Part shown: piece by piece, positions 56,658-64,000 of the stretch
How the letters are laid out: each line of letters begins with the position of its first letter
How positions within the stretch are numbered: position 1 is the first letter of the stretch
Assembly (NCBI RefSeq): GCF_018860765.1
Contig: NZ_JAHKPV010000001.1
Coordinates: forward strand, 57,704 to 121,703
Origin: Marinobacter salexigens
GTDB lineage: Bacteria > Pseudomonadota > Gammaproteobacteria > Pseudomonadales > Oleiphilaceae
Direction of reading: 5' to 3'
DNA: 64,000 bases
Notes under the pieces: model-generated
Seen by the model: the letters and a program-made list of their open reading frames with translations, nothing else
The model's database searches: none
Told to the model about the DNA's origin: nothing
Position numbers and translations under genes: made by a program

Positions 56658-57453
56658 ACAAAAAGCCGTTGCGGCTGCTCGCTGTAGTATTCGTCAGGCC
56701 TGTGTGACCTTTAGTGTCAGTGAGTCCTGCTATCGCTACCGGGCTAAGCTCAGCAGTGAAAACGCCGAGATCGCTGATCTACTGGTGAGGTTAACCCATA
56801 ACCAGCGCAACTGGGGTTTTGGCTTGTGCTTTCTGTATCTGCGCAACGTGAAGGGTTACTCCTGAAACCACAAGCGCGTTTATCGGATCTATCGGGAACT
56901 GGAACTAAACCTGCGCATCAAGCCCCGCAAGCGTTTGGTGCGCGAGAAACCAGTACCACTGGCGGTGCCCGCGGTCATCAATGCCAGTTGGTCCATGGAT
57001 TTCATGCACGACCAGTTAGAGGATGGCCGCAGCTACCGGCTGTTCAATGTGATTGACGATTACAACAGGGAAGGCCCGGGTATTGAGGTAGACCTGTCTC
57101 TGCCCTCTGAGCGTGTTGTCCGGGCTTTGGATCAGATCATCGAGTGGCGGGGAAAGCCCATGCAAATTCGCTGCGACAATGGCCCGGAATACATCAGTGC
57201 CACCTTGGCCGCCTGGGCTAAGAGGCACGTTATTACACTGGTCTTTATCCAGCCCGGCAACCCGCAGCAGAATGCGTATATCGAGCGTTACAACCGCACC
57301 GTGCGTTATGACTGGCTGGCCCAATACTTATTCCGCTCGATTGAAGAGGTTCAGGAATATGCAACGCAGTGGCTATGGACCTACAATAATGAACGGCCCA
57401 ACATGGCCCTCGGAGGCATTACCCCACAACAGAAACTGGCCATGGTGGCCTGA
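56626..57453 (+). pseudogene. IS3-family transposase OrfB with in-frame stop
   Basis: The orfB frame runs 276 codons, but a TGA at 56863-56865 interrupts it in GYS-stop-NHKRVYR, where relatives have Trp (TGG), so one base change is likely. All later parts are in the same frame. The DDE residues survive: Asp in [10 protein letters not shown], Asp in RCDNGPEY, Glu in [10 protein letters not shown]. The second half is open to its natural end (57453). Without readthrough this copy cannot make full OrfAB. Confidence 0.85.
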
Positions 57454-57523
57454 ACTCTACTTTTGATGCCCTCTTAAAATGGGGGGATTACCGTACGAGC
57501 TACAAACTGATGACATGGGTATA

Positions 57524-57555
57524 GACAACAAGAGCCAGAGAGGACTCTTGTTGTC
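57524..57555. repeat. Perfect 11-bp hairpin in the leader of the next gene
   Basis: GACAACAAGAG and CTCTTGTTGTC enclose a 10-nt loop, 19 bp before the ATG at 57575. No T-run follows, so it is not a simple terminator. It could be a leader hairpin or the end of an older unit. Confidence 0.55.
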
Positions 57556-57574
57556 GCCAAAGGATGGGTGAGCA

Positions 57575-57892
57575 ATGAAATTATCACGAGAATTTTTTGT
57601 TTTTTTATGCTGCACTCTTATTGTGCGCGGCGCTCTTGCTAGCGGAGAGCAGCAAGAATTGATGACAGTACATGACCAAACGGGTCGTAGCATCGAACTC
57701 ACAATGATTTACACGAATAATAATGATGGTAGTAAAACGGTGATCAGGCTGGAGCCTCAGGAAAAAATTAAGACCTTTTTTGATCAAGCGTGCAAAAAAG
57801 AAGAAGGCCCAAACTCCCACTTCGTAGAACCAAATGGCAATCTTCGGCTCAGTGGAACTGCCAGCTTTTCCTATACCTGCCACACCGAATAG
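57575..57892 (+). CDS. Hypothetical small secreted protein
   Basis: A 105-residue protein with a signal peptide (MKLSREFFVFLCCTLIV, cleaved near ALA). The mature part is polar with two Cys (QACKKEE and SYTCHTE) that could pair. No family was recognised. It stands alone between the IS3 element and speE, after a leader hairpin. The 180 bp to speE have no gene. Confidence 0.55.
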   Translation: MKLSREFFVFLCCTLIVRGALASGEQQELMTVHDQTGRSIELTMIYTNNNDGSKTVIRLEPQEKIKTFFDQACKKEEGPNSHFVEPNGNLRLSGTASFSYTCHTE

Positions 57893-58073
57893 CGACATCC
57901 AAAACCTAAGAAGTCCCGCAAGTGCTGGCTCTGGAGTGAAGGCAAAAGATGAGCTGTCGAGCATCAACAAGCGGCTCATCTAACTTGGTAGGCTTAGCAG
58001 GCATACATGCCAATTTTACCCAGACATACTGAGGTACCAGCGGGTCTGGATCGTGGAGGACTAATCGCTTGAT

Positions 58074-58955
58074 CTAACCCTCGCCCGGCCGAACCTCGTC
58101 TTTCAATGCATCAATCATAAACTGCGGCATAGCCAAGGCACCGTGATGGGTGCCAACGTTATAGTACCGGGTTACGAAGGGTCGGTTGTTTGCATCGTCT
58201 TCACGGAAGTACTTTATTGGATTGTCTTTGCTGGCCATGGTGCAACTCCACCAGCCGGTAGGATAAACAGGCTGGGGAAATGGCAGGGTTTGCACGTGAT
58301 CGAAGCCAGCTTTACGCATGTCTTCGTGAATGTCTTTTATGATGGTGTTGGTGTGCAACAGTGGCGATTCACTCTGCTGCACGATAATTCCGCCCTCACC
58401 CAGCGCCAGCATGGCGTCGCGGTAAAAATCTAGCGCGAACAAGCCCTCGGCCGGGCCTACTGGGTCGGTGCTATCAATGATAAGAATATCGATGCTGCCG
58501 GGGTCCACTTCCCGCATCCACTGAATGCCGTCACCAAAGAAAAAGTTGGCCCTCGGGTCGTTGTTGGACTCGCACAACTCGGGGAAGTACTCCTCAGACA
58601 TGCGGGTAACTCGCTCGTCGATTTCAACCTGCCAAGCTTCTTCCACATCGGGATGCTTTAACACTTCTTTCAATGTGCCGCAGTCGCCACCACCAACAAT
58701 CACAACCTTCTTTGGATTTTTATGAGTAAAAAGCGCGGGGTGCGTCATCATCTCGTGGTAAAGGAAGTTGTCTCGGGTAGTCAACATTACGCAGCCGTCT
58801 AGCACCATCAAATTGCCGAAGGTTTCGGTTTCGTAGATGTCCAGCTTCTGAAACGGCGTTTGCTCTTCATGCAGTTTCTTTTTTACCTGCAGGGAAAATG
58901 CCGTCCCCTGATCCTGAAAAATCTCGGTAAACCAATGGTCGTTCAGCGTTGTCAT
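58074..58955 (-). CDS. speE: Spermidine synthase
   Basis: A 293-residue aminopropyltransferase that makes spermidine from putrescine and decarboxylated SAM. It has the SAM-binding GGGDCGTLKEVLKHP and the catalytic Asp in IDSTDPVGPAEGLF. An AGGAG precedes the ATG at 58955. It is divergent from speA, with which it shares the polyamine pathway. Confidence 0.95.
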   Translation of the reverse strand: MTTLNDHWFTEIFQDQGTAFSLQVKKKLHEEQTPFQKLDIYETETFGNLMVLDGCVMLTTRDNFLYHEMMTHPALFTHKNPKKVVIVGGGDCGTLKEVLKHPDVEEAWQVEIDERVTRMSEEYFPELCESNNDPRANFFFGDGIQWMREVDPGSIDILIIDSTDPVGPAEGLFALDFYRDAMLALGEGGIIVQQSESPLLHTNTIIKDIHEDMRKAGFDHVQTLPFPQPVYPTGWWSCTMASKDNPIKYFREDDANNRPFVTRYYNVGTHHGALAMPQFMIDALKDEVRPGEG

Positions 58956-59159
58956 GATGCTCTCCTGAGAAATCTAGGTGCTATGCCCAAAAGGCGTATT
59001 GTAGAGGTGCCAAGCAAACAGCCAAAGCCTTTGTTGGCAATTGTTGCGGTTTGCTGCAATCAACATTCTTCAAGCCTTTCAGGTGCCAAGATCAAGCCCT
59101 ACAATACCAGCCATTGAGTCGGCCTGCCCGACCCCAGCTTTTCCAGAAGGACAGCAGCC

Positions 59160-61070
59160 ATGAGCAACACCAACACCTCCCCGGCCCACAAGATTTACAA
59201 CATTACGCAATGGAGCGATGGCTACATTGGCGTTAACCCGGAGGGTGAAGTTGTTATCCGGCCAAACCGTGGCAAGAGCGAAGCTGAGATCAATTTGCCG
59301 GAACTCACCCGATCACTGGTGGAATCCGGGCTTCAGCTGCCTGTGCTAGTCCGCTTTACGGACATCCTTCATGATCGGGTGAACAAACTGTGCAACGCGT
59401 TTAACAAAGTGGCCGCAGAGCATAGCTATAAAGGGCAATACACGGCTGTCTACCCCATTAAGGTAAACCAACAGCGCCGGGTAGTTGAAGAATTGATCGC
59501 AGCAGAGCCTGCAGCCAGTAATAAGCAAATCGGTTTAGAGGCTGGCAGCAAACCGGAGCTAATGGCGGTGCTCGCTCTGGCCAAGCAGTCGGGCTCGGTC
59601 ATCGTTTGCAACGGGTACAAGGATAGGGAGTACATCCGGCTGGCGCTGATTGGCCAAAAGTTAGGCCACAGAGTGTTTATTGTGGTGGAAAAGCAGTCTG
59701 AGTTGCCGCTTATCCTTGAGGAAGCTAAAAAGCTGGAGGTTTCTCCGCTGATTGGTGTACGAGTTCGTCTTGCCACCATCGGCAAGGGTAACTGGCAGAA
59801 TACCGGCGGTGAAAAATCCAAGTTTGGATTATCGGCCAGTCAGGTTTTGGATGTGGTGAGTACCCTACGCAAAGCCAATTCACTGGACACGCTTCAGCTT
59901 CTGCACTTTCATCTTGGTTCGCAGATCGCGAATATTCGCGATATTCAGACCGGTTTGCGGGAGTGCGCGCGTTTTTACAGCGAGCTGCGCCAGATGGGTG
60001 CCCCGGTGAATACGGTTGATATCGGTGGCGGCCTTGGCGTTGATTACGAGGGCACGCGTTCTCGTAGCGCCTGCTCGATGAACTACAGCATGCATGAATA
60101 TGCCTATAATGTAGTGCACGTATTACAAGCTGAATGCGATCGCTACGAGCTTCCGCACCCAGACCTGATCAGCGAATCCGGCCGAGCGCTGACGGCACAC
60201 CACTCAGTGTTGGTAACGAATGTGATTGACCACGAGGAGCCGGAAGAACGCCCGACCAAGCAACCCAAGCAAAATGCACCAGCCCCACTACAAGATCTAT
60301 GGCGCGATCTGGAAAGTCTGGAAGACCCTGAATCCCCGCGCTCGTTAGCCGAAATCTACCACGATGTGTTGCACGCCATGGCTGATGTACACGGCCAATT
60401 TGCCCATGGAACGCTCTCTCTGCAGGAGCGCGCGAATTCAGAGTTACTCTATATTCGCTGCTGCCGCTTACTGCAGACCCAACTCGACAAAAACAGCCGG
60501 GCTCACCGTGAAATCATTGATGAGCTGAATGAAAAACTAGCCGCCAAGTTGTTCGTCAATTTCTCGCTCTTCCAATCGTTGCCTGACGTTTGGGGTATTG
60601 ACCAGATATTCCCGGTCATGCCCGTGAACGGCCTGAACCGCCCACTGACCCGGCGCGCAGTGATTCAAGATATAACCTGCGATTCAGACGGTCGCATCGA
60701 CCGTTACGTAGATGGTCAAGGCACGGAAACTACGTTACCACTGCCAGAAGAAGTGCCCGGCGAACCCTTACTGATGGGCTTTTTCATGACCGGAGCCTAT
60801 CAAGAGATTTTGGGCGACATGCACAACCTGTTTGGTGACACCCACTCGGTGGATGTGCGCCTGAACAGCACCGGAGGCTACGATACCAGCGCCCCCATCA
60901 TTGGCGACACGGTTGCTCATGTACTCAGGTATGTTAATTTCGAGCCCAAGACTCTACTGAAAGCCTACCGCAACAAATTTACAGCAAGCAGTTTGCCAGA
61001 AAGCATACAAACAAACCTTCTGGAAGAACTGACCGCTGGGCTTGAGGGTTACACCTACCTCGAAGAATAA
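59160..61070 (+). CDS. speA: Biosynthetic arginine decarboxylase
   Basis: A 636-residue PLP enzyme that makes agmatine. The PLP lysine is in VYPIKVNQQRRVV near residue 100. The family pattern HFHLGSQIANI and GGGLGVDYEGT is present. Length is that of SpeA. It begins the arginine-to-putrescine route used by SpeE, encoded divergently. Confidence 0.96.
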   Translation: MSNTNTSPAHKIYNITQWSDGYIGVNPEGEVVIRPNRGKSEAEINLPELTRSLVESGLQLPVLVRFTDILHDRVNKLCNAFNKVAAEHSYKGQYTAVYPIKVNQQRRVVEELIAAEPAASNKQIGLEAGSKPELMAVLALAKQSGSVIVCNGYKDREYIRLALIGQKLGHRVFIVVEKQSELPLILEEAKKLEVSPLIGVRVRLATIGKGNWQNTGGEKSKFGLSASQVLDVVSTLRKANSLDTLQLLHFHLGSQIANIRDIQTGLRECARFYSELRQMGAPVNTVDIGGGLGVDYEGTRSRSACSMNYSMHEYAYNVVHVLQAECDRYELPHPDLISESGRALTAHHSVLVTNVIDHEEPEERPTKQPKQNAPAPLQDLWRDLESLEDPESPRSLAEIYHDVLHAMADVHGQFAHGTLSLQERANSELLYIRCCRLLQTQLDKNSRAHREIIDELNEKLAAKLFVNFSLFQSLPDVWGIDQIFPVMPVNGLNRPLTRRAVIQDITCDSDGRIDRYVDGQGTETTLPLPEEVPGEPLLMGFFMTGAYQEILGDMHNLFGDTHSVDVRLNSTGGYDTSAPIIGDTVAHVLRYVNFEPKTLLKAYRNKFTASSLPESIQTNLLEELTAGLEGYTYLEE

Positions 61071-61095
61071 CCTAGAACTTTCTTTGTTGGCCGGC

Positions 61096-61125
61096 TGATC
61101 CGCACTGACCAAGCGCCCGTAAGTA
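61096..61125 (+). promoter_or_regulatory. ECF-type promoter (RpoE/ChrR class) of the sigma-anti-sigma operon
   Basis: TGATCC at 61096-61101 and TAAGTA at 61120-61125, with 18 bp between. This matches the promoter of the singlet-oxygen RpoE sigma (TGATCC-N18-TAAGA) and lies about 35 bp before the sigma gene. Autoregulation is inferred. Confidence 0.75.
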
Positions 61126-61158
61126 ACAGAACTGACAAACTCGGGGCGAGTGCATAGA

Positions 61159-61806
61159 ATGAACAAGGTAACGAATATAAATCATGCGATTGTCAAGGAG
61201 CGTCCGGTGACCACACTGGATCAAAAGCCAGCACGTGCCGAGGGCCGAAAGGACCCTTGGAGCCAGTTGTTGGTGAAGGTGGGTAAAGACCAGGATCGCC
61301 AAGCCTATCATTCTTTATTTGAGCACTTTGCGCCGCAACTCAAGTACTACGCCATGGCGAATGGTATGGCCAGTCATGCGGAAGAGCTTGTTCAGGAAGT
61401 GTTTGTTTCGATCTGGCGCCGGGCCTGCTTGTACGACTGGCAAAAAGCCGCAGCTTCTACTTGGATTTTCACCATTGCACGTAACCAGCGCATCGATATG
61501 CTGCGCAAAATGCGTCGCACCAGCGCCGAAATGCCGGTGGAAACTGAAGATTTATGGCAAATTCCCGGTGAAGACGACAATCAACCGATAACGTCACTAC
61601 ACCGTCTTATGTCTGAACGCCGAGTGCGGGAATCTCTGAGCCAGTTGCCAGAAGATCAGATTACAGTAATTGCAAAGGTGTACATGGAACAAAAGTCCCA
61701 CCAAATGGTGGCTGACGAATTAAACATTCCACTCGGTACGGTGAAAAGCCGGGTACGCCTTGCACTGAGCAAATTGAAAGTGATTTTGCAGGATCAGAAC
61801 GTATGA
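61159..61806 (+). CDS. ECF sigma factor, RpoE/ChrR (ECF11-like) class
   Basis: About 215 residues. Region 2 is near residues 45-110 (LVQEVFVSIWRRACLYD and TWIFTIARNQRIDMLRK), and region 4 is near residues 155-212 (MVADELNIPLGTVKSRVRLA). The next gene is a ChrR-type anti-sigma factor overlapping by 4 bp. Such pairs respond to singlet oxygen in Rhodobacter. A GTG at 61150 is an alternative start. Confidence 0.9.
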   Translation: MNKVTNINHAIVKERPVTTLDQKPARAEGRKDPWSQLLVKVGKDQDRQAYHSLFEHFAPQLKYYAMANGMASHAEELVQEVFVSIWRRACLYDWQKAAASTWIFTIARNQRIDMLRKMRRTSAEMPVETEDLWQIPGEDDNQPITSLHRLMSERRVRESLSQLPEDQITVIAKVYMEQKSHQMVADELNIPLGTVKSRVRLALSKLKVILQDQNV

Positions 61807-62441
61807 CACGGCATCATCCTGATAGCCTAACCCTGATGGAGTACAGTGCGGGCAACTTGAGCGAGCCTCACGCCCTGTGCATTCGCCTCCATCTCGACAA
61901 ATGCAGCCATTGCCGCAGCCGGGTCGACACGCTCGATAGTCTAGGCGCTGTAATGATGGAGCAGCAGCCAAAAGTCAGCGTTTCCGAGACTATGTTTGAC
62001 GATATTCTTGCAAAAATAGACAGCGTTCCTGCGCTAGAACAGCCAACAAAAGCAGTGCCGAAAATTAGCCTACTGCAAAAACTGCTGGGTGAAGATATCA
62101 ACAACTTACCTTGGAAGCGGCAGCTAGGCGATGTCAGCGTGCTGGATATTACTGAAAAGTTTCCGGGCCAGAAGGAGCAGGTTGTTCTGCAAAAACTGGT
62201 AGCGGGAGGCAAGGCACCGGCTCACACCCATCGCGGAACGGAAACAACCGTAGTGTTGCAAGGTGCCTTTTCCGATCAGAAAGGTGTATTTAACCAGTGG
62301 GACTTTGTAGTTTTGACCGACCAAGACGAACACAAACCTGTCGCTGTGGGCTGTGAAGACTGCATCACGCTTTCTGTATTAAGCGCCCCGGTCAAGCTGA
62401 CCGGAACGTTCACCCGAATGCTGAATCCTTTTATACGCTGA
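61803..62441 (+). CDS. ChrR-family anti-sigma factor (zinc-binding, cupin)
   Basis: A 212-residue protein. The N-terminal zinc-binding anti-sigma domain has His-x3-Cys-x2-Cys (HLDKCSHC, near residues 31-38). A C-terminal cupin domain follows (HTHRGTETTVVLQG), as in ChrR. It should hold the sigma factor inactive until an oxidant signal. It overlaps the sigma gene by 4 bp. Confidence 0.9.
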   Translation: MTRHHPDSLTLMEYSAGNLSEPHALCIRLHLDKCSHCRSRVDTLDSLGAVMMEQQPKVSVSETMFDDILAKIDSVPALEQPTKAVPKISLLQKLLGEDINNLPWKRQLGDVSVLDITEKFPGQKEQVVLQKLVAGGKAPAHTHRGTETTVVLQGAFSDQKGVFNQWDFVVLTDQDEHKPVAVGCEDCITLSVLSAPVKLTGTFTRMLNPFIR

Positions 62442-62545
62442 GTTTGCTTGCCGATTGCTGCCTGTTACTAAGGCAGCGATGCCCCAACCCATCGCACGAT
62501 ACAGCCGCTATCCTTCGGCGTTAGCCTTTCTATAACTGACTGTGA

Positions 62546-64000
62546 CTGCGCAGAGACTCAGGTGCTGTCAATGGGTCGCGACAAAGCCCGATTACTATCG
62601 TTGTCTCGTCTGATATCTCGTCCGATTCCGCATCGCGGGCCAAACATGCCGCCGATGCCACACCGGATCTTATTTCTGCAGTGATAGATGAAGCGGGAAA
62701 ACTGGCGGCGGAAGTCATTCAGCCAACCAACCAAAATGGCGACCGTGAGGGCTGTCACTACAATCCGGACACTCACGAAGTGAAAACGCCGGAGGGCTTC
62801 AAAGAGGCTTACAAGAAGTTTGTTGAAGGTGGCTGGACAGCGTTGGACGCGCCCTTGGAATTCGGCGGGCAAGGTCTACCCCATACTTTGAAGTTTGTCG
62901 TGGATGAAATGGTGTGCTCCACCAACCTGTCGCTTGGCATGTACCCGGGACTGACCCACGGTGCAATCAGCGCACTACATGCCCACGGTTCCAATGAGCT
63001 CAAACAAACGTATTTGGAAAAACTGGTTTCCGGTGAATGGACCGGCACCATGTGCCTCACTGAACCCCAGTGTGGTACAGATTTGGGCATGATTCGCACC
63101 CGCGCCACGCCAAATGACGACGGCAGCTACGCCATTGAAGGCACAAAAATCTGGATTACTGGCGGTGAACACGACCTGACCGACAACATTGTGCATCTGG
63201 TATTGGCCAAATTACCCGGCGCGCCAAACACCACAAAAGGTATTTCCCTGTTTATCGTTCCCAAGTTTCTTTCGGAATCCGGTGAGCGCAACCCCGCGTT
63301 CTGCGGCGGCTTAGAGCACAAAATGGGTATCAAAGGTTCTGCCACCTGCGTTATGAACTTCGAAGGTGCTAAAGGCTGGCTGGTAGGTGAGGCCAACGAC
63401 GGTATGCGTTCCATGTTCACCATGATGAACGAAGCCCGCTTGATGGTTGGAATGCAAGGTCTTGGCCTTGCCGAGATGGCCTATCAGGAGAGCCTTGCGT
63501 TTGCCAAGGAGCGCCTACAAAGCCGCTCCTTAAGCGGGCCGAAGAACCCGAACGGCCCCGCCGATCCCATCATTGTACACCCGGATGTACGCCGCATGTT
63601 GATGCGCCAGAAGGTTCTGAACGAAGGCATGCGCGCGCTCGCATTGTTCACCGGGCATCAACTGGACCTCTCGGTTGCCCATCCGGACGAATCCGCACGT
63701 GCATCGGCTGATGATTTGGTGCAGCTACTCACGCCCGTGGTCAAAGCATTCCTGACCGATGAAGGCGCCAACAATGCCAACACCGGCCTGCAAGTACTTG
63801 GTGGCTCCGGCTTCACCACCGACTGGCCACTGGAACAGCTGGTTCGTGACGGTCGTATCGCCCGCATCTACGAAGGCACAAACGGCATTCAAGCAATGGA
63901 TCTGGTAGGCAGAAAACTGAGCCTAAAAGGCGGACAGCTTGTGCGCACTCTCTTTAGAGTGCTCTCCGGCTACCTGAAAGGCAACCCGGAAGCGCCTCAT
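62546..64000 (+). CDS. Acyl-CoA dehydrogenase, N-terminus missing and 3' end outside window
   Basis: The frame is open from 62546 to the window edge. From about 62651 it is a clear acyl-CoA dehydrogenase (ATPDLISAVIDEAGKLAAE, then GGWTALD, MCLTEPQCGTDLGMI, and IARIYEGTNGIQAMDL near the end) of the long DUF-containing type used in fatty-acid or hydrocarbon oxidation. The usual first 40 or so residues are absent: the frame runs back to a TGA at 62543 with no ATG, GTG or TTG until the GTG at 62681. The start may be lost, or the gene may be 5'-truncated. Confidence 0.8.
   Translation, partial: MRRDSGAVNGSRQSPITIVVSSDISSDSASRAKHAADATPDLISAVIDEAGKLAAEVIQPTNQNGDREGCHYNPDTHEVKTPEGFKEAYKKFVEGGWTALDAPLEFGGQGLPHTLKFVVDEMVCSTNLSLGMYPGLTHGAISALHAHGSNELKQTYLEKLVSGEWTGTMCLTEPQCGTDLGMIRTRATPNDDGSYAIEGTKIWITGGEHDLTDNIVHLVLAKLPGAPNTTKGISLFIVPKFLSESGERNPAFCGGLEHKMGIKGSATCVMNFEGAKGWLVGEANDGMRSMFTMMNEARLMVGMQGLGLAEMAYQESLAFAKERLQSRSLSGPKNPNGPADPIIVHPDVRRMLMRQKVLNEGMRALALFTGHQLDLSVAHPDESARASADDLVQLLTPVVKAFLTDEGANNANTGLQVLGGSGFTTDWPLEQLVRDGRIARIYEGTNGIQAMDLVGRKLSLKGGQLVRTLFRVLSGYLKGNPEAPH

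Larger units (their letters stand above)
56295..57492 (+). mobile_element. IS3-family insertion sequence (IS407-type), about 1.2 kb
   Basis: The element has 12-bp terminal inverted repeats, GGTAATCCCCCC at 56295-56306 and its complement at 57481-57492. A further inner match (CTCAAAAGTAGA-like) follows at both ends. It carries orfA and orfB in the usual overlapping layout. The four flanking bases (GCAG left, GTAC right) do not form a target duplication, so the copy may be rearranged or old. Its orfB has an in-frame stop. Confidence 0.85.

Noticed and set aside
56291..57496. Target-site duplication of the IS3 element
   Set aside because: The four bases on each side (GCAG and GTAC) do not match, and no other 3-4 bp duplication fits the repeat ends.
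57524..57555. Hairpin as an integron attC site
   Set aside because: The arms are symmetric and lack the GTTRRRY core sites and the asymmetric spacer expected for attC.

Overview
This window looks like chromosomal DNA from a Pseudomonas-related marine gammaproteobacterium, most likely Marinobacter or a close relative. That is an inference from gene content and order. Several blocks match gene neighbourhoods known from Pseudomonas: oxyR-recG, ridA-spoT-rpoZ-gmk, yicC-rph-crc-pyrE, pilU-pilT-yggS-proC-yggT, metX-metW-DUF4426-rdgB-hemW-trmB, and yifB-ubiK-glnK-amtB. No rRNA gene, tRNA gene or CRISPR array was seen.

Layout. 1-6.2 kb: the end of an autotransporter gene, two DUF4398-type envelope lipoproteins (one with an OmpA domain), a YdcH/DUF465 protein, and a molybdopterin oxidoreductase overlapping a DUF2489 gene. 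6.2-17.5 kb: a candidate sigma-S-type small RNA, a YbaK-HDOD protein, recG, oxyR, an epimerase-like gene, the stringent-response cluster (ridA, spoT, rpoZ, gmk), a tandem universal stress protein and a pseudouridine synthase. 17.7-27.9 kb: a ferric-siderophore uptake island (DUF3649, PepSY reductase, a DUF3325/binding-protein fusion, two FecCD permeases, an ATPase, an AraC regulator and a TonB-dependent receptor). It has no siderophore-synthesis gene and sits between an IS5-type transposase remnant and a tyrosine-recombinase remnant. It lies in the gmk-yicC interval that is closed in Pseudomonas, which suggests acquisition by transfer.

28-52 kb is mostly core: yicC, rph, crc, pyrE, a phasin, polA, a FadL-type porin, the pilT/pilU retraction ATPases, yggS-proC-yggT, a dynamin-like GTPase, and a tightly packed methionine/ITPase/heme-chaperone operon. 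Then come trmB, yifB and ubiK. Between rph and crc is a 108-bp structured palindrome holding two hairpins with AAGGA(C/T) hexaloops, which fit the CsrA/RsmA recognition consensus exactly.

52-64 kb: glnK-amtB behind a clear sigma-54 promoter with two NtrC-like sites. Next is an accessory patch with three unrecognised genes and an IS3-family element whose transposase has an in-frame stop. After it come speE, speA, and an ECF sigma/ChrR anti-sigma pair with a promoter of the RpoE-ChrR (singlet-oxygen) class. The window ends in an acyl-CoA dehydrogenase gene that runs off the edge and lacks a recognisable N-terminus.

The best candidates for something undescribed are the GGA-hexaloop element at 29.9 kb, the DUF3325/binding-protein fusion at 20.0 kb, the candidate sRNA at 6.4 kb and the unassigned gene pair at 54.7-56.1 kb.
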